DNA of 47,455 nucleotides from Pseudonocardia thermophila (GCF_900142365.1 NZ_FRAP01000032.1:1-47455), one strand, 5' to 3'. Shown: positions 31,580-45,998, counted from the first letter of the stretch. The notes: generated by a model from the letters alone, not told the origin. Translations and numbers: made by a program.

Positions 31580-31732
31580 GTGACCATGATGGCCCCCACA
31601 TCACTTGCACCCCGGCCCCGGGCCAGATTGGGTGTCCGACGTGACCTCCCCTACGCGCGACCCGTGGATCACTGCCCCGCACCGGCCCGGCATGGAACGA
31701 TGCACGACGGTTTCGGGGCAGGGAGGAGCACG

Positions 31733-37354
<5,622 letters not shown>

Positions 37355-37374
37355 GAGCCCGCACGAGCAGCGCT

Positions 37375-37436
37375 CGTCGAGGACACGCTGCCGCGATCAG
37401 CAGGGCGTCTCGATCGCGGCGACGCCGTCCTCGACG
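37375..37436. terminator. Bidirectional two-part hairpin
   Basis: CGTCGAGGAC (37375-37384) pairs with GTCCTCGACG (37427-37436) and, inside it, CCGCGATC (37391-37398) pairs with GATCGCGG (37412-37419). It lies between the convergent carboxylase and GH3 genes. Confidence 0.7.
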
Positions 37437-37444
37437 CGCCCACC

Positions 37445-38593
37445 TCAGCGGGTGCAAAGACCCTTCATCTCCAGCACCCGGGCCACCGCCGTGTCGTTGG
37501 CGGCCGGCTCCAGGGTGCCGTCGGCCAGGGCCCGTTCCAGTGCGGTGAGCACTGGGGCGACGTCGCCGCCCGCCGACCACAGCGCCTGGTCCGCGCCGGC
37601 AGCCAGTGCGCGGGTGACGGCCTGGGCCACGGTGAACCGGGACGTGATCGCCTTCATCGCGCCCAGGTCGTCGGTGACGACGACGCCGTCGAACCGGTAG
37701 TCCTCGCGCAGCAGCCGGTACGCCTCGGGCGTGAGCGACGTGGGCAGGTCGCCGGTCAGGCCGGGCACGTCGAGGTGGCCGACCATGACCTGGTCGCCGG
37801 GCTGCGGCAGCGTCTCGTACGGGCGCAGGTCGCCGGCGCGCAGCTGGTCCAGCGGCGGGGTGGACACCCGGCCGCGGTGCGAGTCGCCGCTGCTGTGGCC
37901 GTGCCCCGGGAAGTGCTTGAACACCGGGGTGATCCCGGCGGCGCGCAGGCCCTCGGCGAAGGCGCCCGCGTAGGTCGTGACGACGTCCGGGTCGTTCGAG
38001 AACGAGCGGTCGCCGATGACCGCGTTCGCCGGCTGGTCGCTCACGTCGGCGACGGGCGCGTAGTCGACGGTCACCCCGCGGGCGGCCAGCTTGCGGCCCC
38101 GCTCCTCGGCGAGCGCGCGGACCTCGGCCACCGGCCGCTTCGCCATCGACCGGGCGCTGGGCAGCTGCCCGTCGAGCATCTCGATGCGCTGCACGCGCCC
38201 GCCCTCGTCGTCGACGGCGACCGACACCGGGATCCGGGCCACCGCCTGCACCTTCCGCAGCGCCTGGTCGGTCAGCAGCGCGGTGTCGTTGCCGCCGAGG
38301 AAGATGCCACCGACCTGGGTCTCACGCACGGTCTCCACCGTCCCGGCGACGTCCCCGGCGTCGACCCCGACGACGAGCCGCTGCGCGAGCTTCGCCCGGG
38401 GCGTCATGCCCGCGAGCACCCGCGCGCAGGACGGCGGCGCTCCCGCAGCGGCCGGCGGTTCGGCGGCTGGGGCGGCGAGCGGCTGCACCGGCCCCGCGGC
38501 GGGAGCCGGCAGCAGCACGAGCACAGCCAGGACCGAGAGCACCGCGCCCGACGCGAGGGCGGAGAGGCAGCGGTGCGCGACACGGTGACCCAT
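37445..38593 (-). CDS. Secreted GH3 beta-N-acetylhexosaminidase (NagZ/LpqI type)
   Basis: This 382-residue exported glycoside hydrolase family 3 enzyme has a signal peptide (LASGAVLSVLAVLVLLPAPA) followed by a Pro/Ala linker. The catalytic domain has VDDEGGRVQRI, APVADVSD, KHFPGHGHSSGDSH (the acid/base His loop) and the nucleophile VVVTDDLGAMKA. It resembles mycobacterial LpqI, which trims GlcNAc from muropeptides outside the membrane. There is no lipobox Cys, so it is secreted rather than lipid-anchored. The start ATG 38593 is convergent with the carboxylase gene. It is the intact counterpart of the broken GH3 copy at 11110-12202. Confidence 0.9.
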   Translation of the reverse strand: MGHRVAHRCLSALASGAVLSVLAVLVLLPAPAAGPVQPLAAPAAEPPAAAGAPPSCARVLAGMTPRAKLAQRLVVGVDAGDVAGTVETVRETQVGGIFLGGNDTALLTDQALRKVQAVARIPVSVAVDDEGGRVQRIEMLDGQLPSARSMAKRPVAEVRALAEERGRKLAARGVTVDYAPVADVSDQPANAVIGDRSFSNDPDVVTTYAGAFAEGLRAAGITPVFKHFPGHGHSSGDSHRGRVSTPPLDQLRAGDLRPYETLPQPGDQVMVGHLDVPGLTGDLPTSLTPEAYRLLREDYRFDGVVVTDDLGAMKAITSRFTVAQAVTRALAAGADQALWSAGGDVAPVLTALERALADGTLEPAANDTAVARVLEMKGLCTR

Positions 38594-38638
38594 CGCCCGA
38601 CATCCTCCTCCCCCGCCGCCCGGCTCGCCGGCCCGCCC

Positions 38639-39628
38639 CTACCGCACGATCGGGGGGACCTGTTCACCAGGGCGGACGGGCCCGGGCGGGGTGCCGTCGC
38701 CGAACGGGCGCCCGCCGAGCCGGGCGCGCGAGTGCGGTTCCAGCCAGACCCGCGGATCCGGGCCCTTCGGGACCACGCCGGTCGGGTTGATCTGCCGGTG
38801 GACGCCGTAGTAGTGCTGCTTGATCTGCTCGAAGTCGATCGTGTCGCCGAAGCCGGGCGTCTGGAACAGGTCGCGCGCGTACTCCCACAGCACCGGCATC
38901 TCCGTGAGCTTCTGCCGGTTGCACTTGAAGTGGCCGTGGTAGACCGCGTCGAAGCGGACGAGCGTGACCCACAGCCGGATATCCGCCTCGGTGATCGTGT
39001 CGCCGACGAGGTAGCGCTGGTGCGCCAGCCGCTCGGACAGCAGGTCGAGGTGCGTGAACAGCCGGTCGTAGGCCTCCTCGTACGCCTCCTGCGTGGTGGC
39101 GAACCCGCAGCGGTAGACCCCGTTGTTGACCTCGGTGTAGATCCCTGCCATGACCTCGTCGATCTCGGCACGCAGGTGCTCGGGATACAGGTCGGGCGCG
39201 CCGGGTCGGTGGTAGGCCTTCCACTGGGTGGAGAAGTCCAGGGTGAGCTGCTGGAATCCGTTGGTCACGACCTTGCCGCTCGAGATCTCGACCATCGCGG
39301 GAACGGTGATGCCGCCGGAGAAGTTCGGATCGGCCTTGCGGTAGGCCTCGCCGAGCCACTCGATGCCCAGCACCGGGTCGCGGTTGTCCGGGTCGAGGTG
39401 GAACCGCCAGCTGCGCTCGTCGTGCAGCGGGCCGGCGATCCCCAGGGAGATCGCGTCCTCCAGCCCGAGCAACCGGCGCACGATCACCGCCCGGTTCGCC
39501 CACGGGCACGCGCGGGCGACGATGAGCCGGTACCGGCCTGGCTCCACCGGCCAGGGGGACGATCCGTCGGAAGTGATGCGCTCGTCCAGTGCGACGGGTT
39601 CGCGTTCGTAGGCTCCTTCTCCGGCCAT
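38639..39628 (-). CDS. Xi-class glutathione S-transferase family (hydroquinone reductase type)
   Basis: This 329-residue enzyme of the glutathionyl/mycothiolyl-hydroquinone reductase (Xi GST) class has the catalytic CPWANRAVIVRRLLGLE (Cys at about residue 41), SLGIAGPLHDERSW, ITVPAMVEISSGKVVTNGFQ and the all-alpha C-terminal HYYGVHRQINPTGVVPKGPD. Such enzymes remove a thiol from thiolated hydroquinones. Actinobacteria lack glutathione, so mycothiol is the probable substrate. The start ATG 39628 is 37 bases from a divergent CoA-transferase gene. It could serve the aromatic metabolism encoded at 41559-44006, but that is inference. Confidence 0.87.
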   Translation of the reverse strand: MAGEGAYEREPVALDERITSDGSSPWPVEPGRYRLIVARACPWANRAVIVRRLLGLEDAISLGIAGPLHDERSWRFHLDPDNRDPVLGIEWLGEAYRKADPNFSGGITVPAMVEISSGKVVTNGFQQLTLDFSTQWKAYHRPGAPDLYPEHLRAEIDEVMAGIYTEVNNGVYRCGFATTQEAYEEAYDRLFTHLDLLSERLAHQRYLVGDTITEADIRLWVTLVRFDAVYHGHFKCNRQKLTEMPVLWEYARDLFQTPGFGDTIDFEQIKQHYYGVHRQINPTGVVPKGPDPRVWLEPHSRARLGGRPFGDGTPPGPVRPGEQVPPIVR

Positions 39629-39665
39629 GATCCCGACGCTACCCGCGGCCTGCGAGGATCGTCGG

Positions 39666-40811
39666 GTGAGCGCACTCGAGGACCTCGTCCGCCCGGGTAT
39701 GCGGATCGCCCTCGCCGACGGCACCGGATCGCCGCGGGCCCTGACGCCGCAGCTGTGCGAGCTGGCCCGCCGCCACGGCGACCTGCGGCTGATCACCGGA
39801 TGGCTGCCGGCCCAGGACCCCGGCCTGGACCCTGGGGTGTTCGCCGACGCCCGCTCCGTGATGCCCGGCTGGGGGCTGCGCCGCCACGTCGACGCGGGCA
39901 CGGTGCGGGTGGTCCCGGCGCGGATGTCAGCGGTGCCGGCGCTGCTCGCCGGACCGATGCGGCCCGACCTGCTCGTGGCCTCGCTCGTGCGGCGACCGGA
40001 CGGGCTGCGGTTCGGCTCCGAGGTGTCGTGGATGCGCGGGCTCGTCGAGGCCGGGGTGCCCGTGGCCGCGGTGGTGTCCACCACGATGACGTGCGCGGAC
40101 GGCGGGCCACCGCTGCCGGAGGAGAACATCACCGTAGTCGCCGAGACCGACCAGGACGCGGTGGAGCTCACGAGCCCCCCACCGGGCCCCGTGGAGACCG
40201 CGATCGCTGAGCACGTCGCGCGCCTGGTGCCGGAGGGCGCCCGGGTGCAGGTGGGCCCCGGCCGGCTCGGCACGGCGGTGCTGGCGGCGCTGTCGGTGCC
40301 GGTGCGGGTCGACTCAGGGCTCCTGCCCGAGTCCGTCCTCGATCTCGACGAGCGCGGGCTGCTGCTGGGCGCCAACGCGGCGTACCTGGTGGGCACACGG
40401 CAGCTGTACGAGTGGGCCGACGGGCGCGGGGTGCTCGGGCCCGTCGAGGTGGTGCACGAGCCGGCCCGGCTGGCGGCCGCCGAGCCGCCGCTGATCGCGG
40501 TCAACACCGCGATCGAGGTCGACCTGCACGGGCAGGTCAACGTGGAGGGCACGGCGACGTCGGTCATGGGCGGCATCGGCGGCCACCCGGACTACGCGAT
40601 GGCCGGCTCCCGCTGCCCGCGCGGGTTGTCGGTGATCGCGCTGGAGTCGCAGCACGGTGGGCGGCCGACGCTCGTCGAACGGCTGTCGCGGCCGGTGACG
40701 ACGGGAGCGCACGACGTCGACGTGGTGGTCACCGAGCGGGGCGTGGCCGACCTGCGCGGGCTCGACAGACAGGAGCGCACCCGGGCGCTGCGAGCGCTCT
40801 GGGAGCTGTGA
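39666..40811 (+). CDS. Acetyl-CoA hydrolase/CoA-transferase family protein
   Basis: This 381-residue family-I CoA-transferase-fold protein resembles acetyl-CoA hydrolase/transferase. It has RIALADGTGSPRAL, NTAIEVDLHGQVNVEGTATS with the predicted catalytic Glu, GGIGGHPDYAMAGSRCPRGL and VTERGVADLRGLDRQERTRA. The enzyme moves CoA between short acids or hydrolyses acyl-CoA. The family is usually 430-500 residues, so this copy is short at the N-terminus. The start is the GTG at 39666; ATG 39627 is in frame and overlaps the divergent GST start, so it is less likely. A long hairpin follows 20 bases after the stop. Confidence 0.83.
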   Translation: MSALEDLVRPGMRIALADGTGSPRALTPQLCELARRHGDLRLITGWLPAQDPGLDPGVFADARSVMPGWGLRRHVDAGTVRVVPARMSAVPALLAGPMRPDLLVASLVRRPDGLRFGSEVSWMRGLVEAGVPVAAVVSTTMTCADGGPPLPEENITVVAETDQDAVELTSPPPGPVETAIAEHVARLVPEGARVQVGPGRLGTAVLAALSVPVRVDSGLLPESVLDLDERGLLLGANAAYLVGTRQLYEWADGRGVLGPVEVVHEPARLAAAEPPLIAVNTAIEVDLHGQVNVEGTATSVMGGIGGHPDYAMAGSRCPRGLSVIALESQHGGRPTLVERLSRPVTTGAHDVDVVVTERGVADLRGLDRQERTRALRALWEL

Positions 40812-40830
40812 AGCGAAGGCCGGACGGCGA

Positions 40831-40875
40831 CGAACGGCCCTTTCGTCCACTCGGGGTGGACGAAAGGGCCGTTCG
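40831..40875. repeat. Perfect 20-bp hairpin element, copy B
   Basis: Arms 40831-40850 (CGAACGGCCCTTTCGTCCAC) and 40856-40875 are perfectly complementary over 20 bp with the loop TCGGG. Compared with the copy at 26690-26738 the arms differ at two places, and each change is matched by the complementary change in the other arm. It lies between the convergent CoA-transferase and GtrA genes and can act as their terminator. Confidence 0.9.
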
Positions 40876-40897
40876 CTGCGTGTAGACCGGGCCCGGG

Positions 40898-41398
40898 TCA
40901 GCGGCTGCGCGCGTCCGCCATCGCCCCGCCCGCCTCGTCCGGCGCCGCCTCCACCGGCTCACCGCGGGCACCGAACACCCAGTACCGCATGACGAGGAAC
41001 CGGCAGAGCCCGCCGAGCGCACTCGCCGCCGCTACGCAGGTGGCCTCCAGCGTCGGCCCGGGATCGTCCACCAGCGCCGCGAGGATCAGCAGCACGGTGG
41101 AGCTGTAGAACGCGTAGAACACCATCGTGCCGGCGTTCTGCACGTAGTTGCGCCAGCGGTGCCCCGCCGCGCCGCCGAAGGTGAACTGCCGGTTGGCCTC
41201 GGTGGAGGCGATCGTGGAGAGCACGACGGCCACCAGGTTCGCCGGCACCGGGTCGATCCACACCCGCAGGATGAGGTAGATCAGCGCGTTGACCGCGGTG
41301 CCGAGCCCGCCGACGACCGCGTAGCGCGCCAGCTGGACGACGAACGCGTGCCTCGCCGAGAACGGGGCCGCGGATGGTGACACCATCGCCTCGACCAC
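40898..41398 (-). CDS. GtrA-family membrane protein
   Basis: This 166-residue membrane protein with four helices is of the GtrA type. QLARYAVVGGLGTAVNALIY marks the first helix and ANRQFTFGG the conserved loop. CRFLVMRYWVFG ends the last helix. GtrA proteins are thought to help flip undecaprenyl-linked sugars or to assist cell-wall glycosyltransferases. The start is GTG 41398, behind GGGGAGAGG; ATG 41386 is an alternative. It is alone between a terminator-like hairpin and the pca operon, with no glycosyltransferase beside it. Confidence 0.87.
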   Translation of the reverse strand: MVEAMVSPSAAPFSARHAFVVQLARYAVVGGLGTAVNALIYLILRVWIDPVPANLVAVVLSTIASTEANRQFTFGGAAGHRWRNYVQNAGTMVFYAFYSSTVLLILAALVDDPGPTLEATCVAAASALGGLCRFLVMRYWVFGARGEPVEAAPDEAGGAMADARSR

Positions 41399-41540
41399 GT
41401 CCTCTCCCCGTCGCCGCCGCGGGATCCAGCGACCCGCTCCGGCATGTGCGCGCGCTGCCTTCCCCTCAGGACAACGCCGCGCGCACCGGGTGATTCCGTG
41501 CCGACCGGCCGGCCCAGCGTATCGGGACGGACGTCACAGC

Positions 41541-41557
41541 GCCCGGCGCGCCCGGGC
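41541..41557 (-). terminator. Short hairpin after pcaG
   Basis: GCCCGG (41541-41546) and CCGGGC (41552-41557) form a 6-bp stem with a 5-base loop directly after the pcaG stop at 41559. The stem is short, so it is a weak terminator candidate. Confidence 0.4.
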
Positions 41558-41558
41558 A

Positions 41559-42098
41559 TCAGACCGCGAGGAAGACGGTCTCGCCCTCCCCCTGCAAGCG
41601 GATGTCGAACCGGAACCGGCCCGGCCCGTCCGGGACCGCGAGCAGGGTCGATCGGCGCTCCTGCGGCACGGTGGCGAGCAGCGGGTCAGCGGCGTTGGCC
41701 GCCTGTTCGTCGGGGAAGTAGATGCGCGTGACCACCCGGTCGAGCAGGCCCCTGGCCAGCACCGACACGTCGATGTGCGGGGCCTGGCCATCGCCGATCG
41801 CGCCCGGCTTGACGCTGACGACGCGCCAGCTGCCGTCCGGCGCGGTCAGGCAGCGGCCGAACCCGCGGAACCCGCTGCCGCCGCGGGGGTCCTCGGGGTG
41901 GTCGAAGCGGCCGTCGGCGTCGGCCTGCCAGGTCTCCACGACGGCGTCCGGGACGGGCTCGCCGGCGCCGTCGGTCACCACGCCGTGGACCACGATCGCG
42001 CCCGGCGCGTCCTCGGGCACGACGAGGTGCCCGTCGGGCCAGGTCAGGCCCAGCGCGAGGTAGGGGCCGACCGTCTGCGATGGGGTGAGCTCAGGCAT
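41559..42098 (-). CDS. pcaG: Protocatechuate 3,4-dioxygenase, alpha subunit
   Basis: This 179-residue intradiol dioxygenase subunit starts MPELTPSQTVGPYLALGLTW. VVETWQADADGRFDHPEDP, the GGSGFRGFGRCLTAPDGSWR segment and HIDVSVLARGLLDRVVTRIY follow. The alpha subunit has the fold but not the iron; the iron-bearing partner is PcaH just upstream. Together they open protocatechuate to beta-carboxy-cis,cis-muconate. The start ATG 42098 overlaps the pcaH stop by eight bases, so the subunits are made together. It is the last gene of the pobA-pcaH-pcaG operon. Confidence 0.95.
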   Translation of the reverse strand: MPELTPSQTVGPYLALGLTWPDGHLVVPEDAPGAIVVHGVVTDGAGEPVPDAVVETWQADADGRFDHPEDPRGGSGFRGFGRCLTAPDGSWRVVSVKPGAIGDGQAPHIDVSVLARGLLDRVVTRIYFPDEQAANAADPLLATVPQERRSTLLAVPDGPGRFRFDIRLQGEGETVFLAV

Positions 42099-42816
42099 GG
42101 GGCTCCTCGAAGGGGGTCTGCTCGCGGCCGCGCAAGACGATGTCGAAGCGGTACGCCAGCGCCCACTCGGGCTTCGTGGCGTCGAGGTCGAACGTCGCGA
42201 TCATGCGCTTGCGCGCCGCCTCGTCCGGCACCGAGTTGAAGATCGGGTCGTACGGGAAGAGCGGATCGTCGGGGAAGTACATCTGCGTCACCAGCCGCTG
42301 GGTGAACGCGCGCCCGAACAGCGAGAAGTGGATGTGCGCCGGACGCCAGGCGTTGTGGTGGTTGCGCCACGGGTAGGCACCCGGCTTGATCGTCGTGAAC
42401 GAGTAGTTGCCCAGCGAGTCGGTGACGACCCGGCCGGACCCGGTGAAGTTCGGGTCCAGCGGCGCGGGCCAGTTGTCGTTCTGGTGCGCGTAGCGTCCGG
42501 CCGCGTTGGCCTGCCACACCTCGACGAGGGTGTCCGGCACCGGGCGGCCGTCGGAGTCGAGCACCCGGCCGAACACGATGATCCGCTGCCCCTGCGGTTC
42601 GCCCGCGTGCTGACGGGTCAGGTCGTTGTCGGCCGGCCCGGCGGGCCCGGTGAGCAGCGGCCCGGTGACCTCGGTGAGCCGGTGCGGCAGCAGGATCGGG
42701 CGGTGCTTCGGGGCCCGCAGCTCGGTGCTGCGGTAGGCGGGCCAGTCCAGGTTCGGGTGGGTTCCGGCAGGCGCGGGCGCGTAGCCGCGCACGTGCGTGG
42801 GGGGTGAAGTCGTCAC
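42091..42816 (-). CDS. pcaH: Protocatechuate 3,4-dioxygenase, beta subunit
   Basis: This 241-residue iron-bearing subunit shows HPNLDWPAYRSTELRAPKHR at the N-terminus, then VEVWQANAAGRYAHQNDNWP (first Tyr ligand region). GAYPWRNHHNAWRPAHIHFS contains the Tyr-His-His Fe(III) ligands of intradiol dioxygenases. LVTQMYFPDDPLFPYDPIFN is also typical. It forms the active enzyme with PcaG. The start is GTG 42816, overlapping the pobA stop (GTGA). The later pathway genes (pcaB, pcaC, pcaD, pcaI/J) are not in this window. Confidence 0.96.
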   Translation of the reverse strand: MTTSPPTHVRGYAPAPAGTHPNLDWPAYRSTELRAPKHRPILLPHRLTEVTGPLLTGPAGPADNDLTRQHAGEPQGQRIIVFGRVLDSDGRPVPDTLVEVWQANAAGRYAHQNDNWPAPLDPNFTGSGRVVTDSLGNYSFTTIKPGAYPWRNHHNAWRPAHIHFSLFGRAFTQRLVTQMYFPDDPLFPYDPIFNSVPDEAARKRMIATFDLDATKPEWALAYRFDIVLRGREQTPFEEPHA

Positions 42817-44006
42817 AGGACCGCTCCGTGGGGGAATCCGGTGTAGTTCTCCGCGAGGCTGGTGGCCGCCGCGCGGCTGGACACGGTGTAGGCGAGCTGC
42901 GCCTGCTGCAGCCGCCGGTCGAACTCCGTGGCGTCGTCGAAGATGTGCAGCATCGACGTCATCCACCAGGAGAAGTGCTCGGCGCGCCACACCCGCGACA
43001 GGCACGTGCGGGTGTAGGCGTCCGCGGCCCGGTGATCGCCGCGCAGCAGGTCGCGCAGAGCACCGGCGAGCACGGCCACGTCGGCGACCGCGAGGTTCAT
43101 GCCCTTGGCCCCGGTGGGCGGCACGATGTGCGCGGCGTCGCCGGCGAGGAACAGCCGCCCGCGCCGCATCGGCTCGGCGACCATGCTGCGCATGGCGGTG
43201 ACGCCCTTCTCCAGCACCGGGCCCTCGTTGAGGTGGAAGCCCTCGGCGGCCAGGCGGGTGCCCAGCTCGTCCCAGATTCGGGCGTCCGACCACGACGCCG
43301 GGTCGGTGTCGGGCGGCACCTGCAGGTAGAGCCGCGTGATCTCCGGGCTGCGCATGGAGTAGAGCGCGAACCCGTTCGGGTGGTGGGAGTAGACGAGCTC
43401 GTGGTGGGTCGGCGCGGCCTTGGCGAGGATGCCGAGCCAAGCGAACGGGTAGGTGCGCTCGATCGTGCGCGGTGCGACGAGCGGCCGGCAGATGCCGTGG
43501 TAGCCGTCGCAGCCGGCCACGGCGGCGCAGGTCAGCTCGTGCCGGCGGCCCTCGGCATCGGTGAACGCGACGACGGGGGCGTCCGACTCGATGCCGCTGA
43601 TCGCGATCTCGGAGACCTCGAACCACAGCTGCGCCCCGATCTCGGCGCCGTCGGCGATGCGGGCGGCGACGAGGTCCTTCACGACCTCCTGCTGGCCGTA
43701 CACGGTGATGCCGCGGCCGACGAGGTCGTGGAAGTCGATGTGGTGGTCGCGGCGCTCCCCGGGTTCGCCGAAGCGCAGGGTGATGCCGGCGTGCGGCATG
43801 CCCTCGCGGTCGAGCCGGTCTGCCAGCCCGGCCTCGCGCAGCAGCTGCACCGTCGGGTGCTCGAGCACCCCGGCCCGCACCCGCTGCTCGATGTAGCTGC
43901 GGCTGCGCGCCTCCAGCACCACCGAGTCGACGCCCTCCCCGGCGAGCAGGTGGGAGAGCAGCAGCCCGGCAGGTCCGGCTCCGATGATCGCGACCTGGGT
44001 GCGCAT
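42813..44006 (-). CDS. pobA: 4-hydroxybenzoate 3-monooxygenase
   Basis: This 397-residue FAD monooxygenase turns 4-hydroxybenzoate into protocatechuate with NAD(P)H and O2. It has VAIIGAGPAGLLLSHLLAGE (FAD dinucleotide site), EQRVRAGVLEHPTV (a PobA signature), AGCDGYHGICR (DG motif) and LFLAGDAAHIVPPTGAKGMN (GD motif). NENYTGFP is near the C-terminus (AENYTGFPHG). The start ATG 44006 is the first in-frame codon giving MRTQVAIIGAG. It heads the operon and makes the substrate used by the pcaH-pcaG products. An IclR-type regulator is divergent from it with a palindromic operator between them. Confidence 0.96.
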   Translation of the reverse strand: MRTQVAIIGAGPAGLLLSHLLAGEGVDSVVLEARSRSYIEQRVRAGVLEHPTVQLLREAGLADRLDREGMPHAGITLRFGEPGERRDHHIDFHDLVGRGITVYGQQEVVKDLVAARIADGAEIGAQLWFEVSEIAISGIESDAPVVAFTDAEGRRHELTCAAVAGCDGYHGICRPLVAPRTIERTYPFAWLGILAKAAPTHHELVYSHHPNGFALYSMRSPEITRLYLQVPPDTDPASWSDARIWDELGTRLAAEGFHLNEGPVLEKGVTAMRSMVAEPMRRGRLFLAGDAAHIVPPTGAKGMNLAVADVAVLAGALRDLLRGDHRAADAYTRTCLSRVWRAEHFSWWMTSMLHIFDDATEFDRRLQQAQLAYTVSSRAAATSLAENYTGFPHGAVL

Positions 44007-44048
44007 GACGTGGAGGGTGGCTGAGCGCACCCCCCGAACACGACAGCT

Positions 44049-44065
44049 CTTCCGCTGAGCGGAAG
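44049..44065. promoter_or_regulatory. IclR-type operator (pobA / IclR intergenic)
   Basis: CTTCCGCTGAGCGGAAG is a perfect 7-3-7 inverted repeat (CTTCCGC/GCGGAAG), the TTCCGC-N3-GCGGAA form typical of IclR-family sites. It sits between divergent pobA and IclR genes and covers the IclR ribosome binding site GGAAGG. Confidence 0.75.
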
Positions 44066-44066
44066 G

Positions 44067-44828
44067 ATGACGGGCGTGGGGTCATCGGTGACCGAACGCG
44101 TGCTCACCCTGCTGTCGGCGTTCAGCGCCGAGCAGCCTGAGCTGACGCTCACCGAGCTCAGCAGGCGCAGCGGGCTCCCGCTCACCACGACCCACCGGCT
44201 GGCGGGCGAGCTGGTCGCGGGCGGCGCCCTGGAGCGGCTCGACGGGCGCTACCGCATCGGGCTGCGGCTGTGGGAGATCGGCTCGCTCGCCCCGCGCGGG
44301 CTCGGCCTGCGCGAGCTGGCGATGCCGTTCCTGGAGGACCTCTGCGCCGCGACCGGGCAGAACGTCCAGCTCGCAGTGCTCGCCGACGACGGCCGCAGCC
44401 CAGAGGTCGTCTACCTGGAACGACTCGCACCGCGCAACGCGGTGAGCATCCTGACGCGCGTCGGCGGCCGCTTGCCGGCGCTCACCACCGCGGTCGGCCG
44501 GGTGCTGCTCGCGCACGCCCCGCCGGACGTGCTGGAGGCGGCGCTGGCCCGGCCGGTGCGGCGGTTCACGCCGGAGACCGTCACGGACCCGGACGAGCTG
44601 CGGCGGGCGCTGGCCGACGTCCGCCGCACCGGCGTGGCGATCACGATGCGCCAGATCGAGCTGGTGTCGCTGTCGGTGGGGGCACCGGTGCGCGGGGGCG
44701 ACGGCCGGGTGGTGGCCGCGATCTCGGTGGTCGCGCCGGTGGAGGCGGGCGCGCAGCCGTACGTACCCGTCGTGGTGGCCGCCGCGCGCGGCATCTCCCG
44801 GCGGGTGGCGAACACCTCCCCCGCCTGA
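44067..44828 (+). CDS. IclR-family regulator of the pob/pca operon
   Basis: This 253-residue regulator has a winged helix (SVTERVLTLLSAFSAEQPEL, then SRRSGLPLTTTHRLAGELVA) in residues 1-80. The IclR effector domain follows (VYLERLAPRNAVSILTRVGG, LPALTTAVGRVLLAHAPPDV and ISVVAPVEAGAQPYVPVVVA). PobR- and PcaU-type IclR proteins sense 4-hydroxybenzoate or protocatechuate. The start ATG 44067 is directly after GGAAGG that is part of the palindromic operator, so it probably represses itself. Its divergence from pobA makes control of the operon very likely; activation versus repression is not decided. Confidence 0.9.
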   Translation: MTGVGSSVTERVLTLLSAFSAEQPELTLTELSRRSGLPLTTTHRLAGELVAGGALERLDGRYRIGLRLWEIGSLAPRGLGLRELAMPFLEDLCAATGQNVQLAVLADDGRSPEVVYLERLAPRNAVSILTRVGGRLPALTTAVGRVLLAHAPPDVLEAALARPVRRFTPETVTDPDELRRALADVRRTGVAITMRQIELVSLSVGAPVRGGDGRVVAAISVVAPVEAGAQPYVPVVVAAARGISRRVANTSPA

Positions 44829-44867
44829 GCTTGCCGTTCCCGCCCGCCAGCACGACGATCACCTGCG

Positions 44868-45998
44868 ATGCGCCCGTTCACCGTCGAGATCCCCGAGTCC
44901 GAGCTGGCCGACCTGCGTGCCCGGCTGGCCCGCACCCGCTGGCCGGAGGAGGCGACGGTCGGCGGCTGGACCCAGGGCGTGCCGCTGGACTACGCGCGCG
45001 AGCTGGTGGACTACTGGGCGCACCGCTACGACTGGCGCCGCTGCGAGGCCGAGCTGAACGCGCTGCCGCAGTTCGTCACGGGGCTCGACGGGGGCGGCGA
45101 CGACAGCGTCACGGTGCACCTCATCCACCGCCGCTCGCCGCACCCGGACGCGATGCCGCTGCTGCTCACCCACGGCTGGCCCGGCTCGGTCGTGGAGTTC
45201 CTCGACATCATCGACGCGCTGGTCGATCCGCCGGACCCGCGCGATGCCTTCCACGTCGTGGTGCCGTCCCTGCCCGGGTACGGGTGGAGCGGCAAGCCGC
45301 GCGTGAACGGGTGGGGCGTGGAGCGGATCGCGACCGCGTGGGCGCAGCTGATGGACCGGCTCGGCTACGACCGGTTCGCCGCGGCGGGCGGCGACTGGGG
45401 CTCGATCATCACCTCGGCGCTGGGCACCGGGGCGCCCGAGATGCTCTACGGCATCCACCTCACGATGCCGCTCGCTCCGCGCCCCGACGACGACCCGCCG
45501 CTCACCCCGGCCGAGCAGGAGGCGCTCGCCGCCGCCCGGAAGTTCCAGCGGTTCGGCAGCGGGTACGCCGCCGAGCAGTCCACCCGGCCGCAGACGCTCG
45601 GCTACGCCCTCGCCGACTCCCCCGTCGGCCAGTGCATGTGGATCGTCGAGAAGTTCTGGGACTGGAGCGACTGCGCCGGCCACCCGGAGAACACGATCTC
45701 CCGCGACCGGTTGCTCGACAACGTCATGCACTACTGGCTGCCCAGCACCGGTGCGTCGTCGGCGCGGCTGTACTGGGAGAGCTACGGGGGGCGCCGCCGC
45801 ACCGACGAGGTGCCGGTGCCGACCGGCGTCACCCGGTTCCCGCACGAGATGGTGCGGCTGCCGCGGTCCTGGCTGGAGCGCCGCTACACCGACCTGCGGT
45901 ACTGGTCGGAGCCGACCAGCGGCGGGCACTTCGCGTCGCTGGAGGAGCCGGAGCTGTACGTCGACGAGCTGCGCACGTTCTTCCGCAGCCTGCGGTGA
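44868..45998 (+). CDS. Epoxide hydrolase, microsomal-type (EHN domain)
   Basis: This 376-residue hydrolase has the N-terminal EHN domain (MRPFTVEIPESELADLRARL, then RTRWPEEATVGGWTQGVPLD) seen in microsomal and bacterial epoxide hydrolases. An alpha/beta hydrolase core follows: THGWPGSVVEFLDII, LPGYGWSGKP, nucleophile Asp in AAGGDWGSIITSALG and the His in SGGHFASLEEPE. It opens epoxides to diols in the cytoplasm. The start is ATG 44868. It is 39 bases after the IclR gene on the same strand and convergent with the FIST gene, with three bases between the stops. Confidence 0.9.
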   Translation: MRPFTVEIPESELADLRARLARTRWPEEATVGGWTQGVPLDYARELVDYWAHRYDWRRCEAELNALPQFVTGLDGGGDDSVTVHLIHRRSPHPDAMPLLLTHGWPGSVVEFLDIIDALVDPPDPRDAFHVVVPSLPGYGWSGKPRVNGWGVERIATAWAQLMDRLGYDRFAAAGGDWGSIITSALGTGAPEMLYGIHLTMPLAPRPDDDPPLTPAEQEALAAARKFQRFGSGYAAEQSTRPQTLGYALADSPVGQCMWIVEKFWDWSDCAGHPENTISRDRLLDNVMHYWLPSTGASSARLYWESYGGRRRTDEVPVPTGVTRFPHEMVRLPRSWLERRYTDLRYWSEPTSGGHFASLEEPELYVDELRTFFRSLR

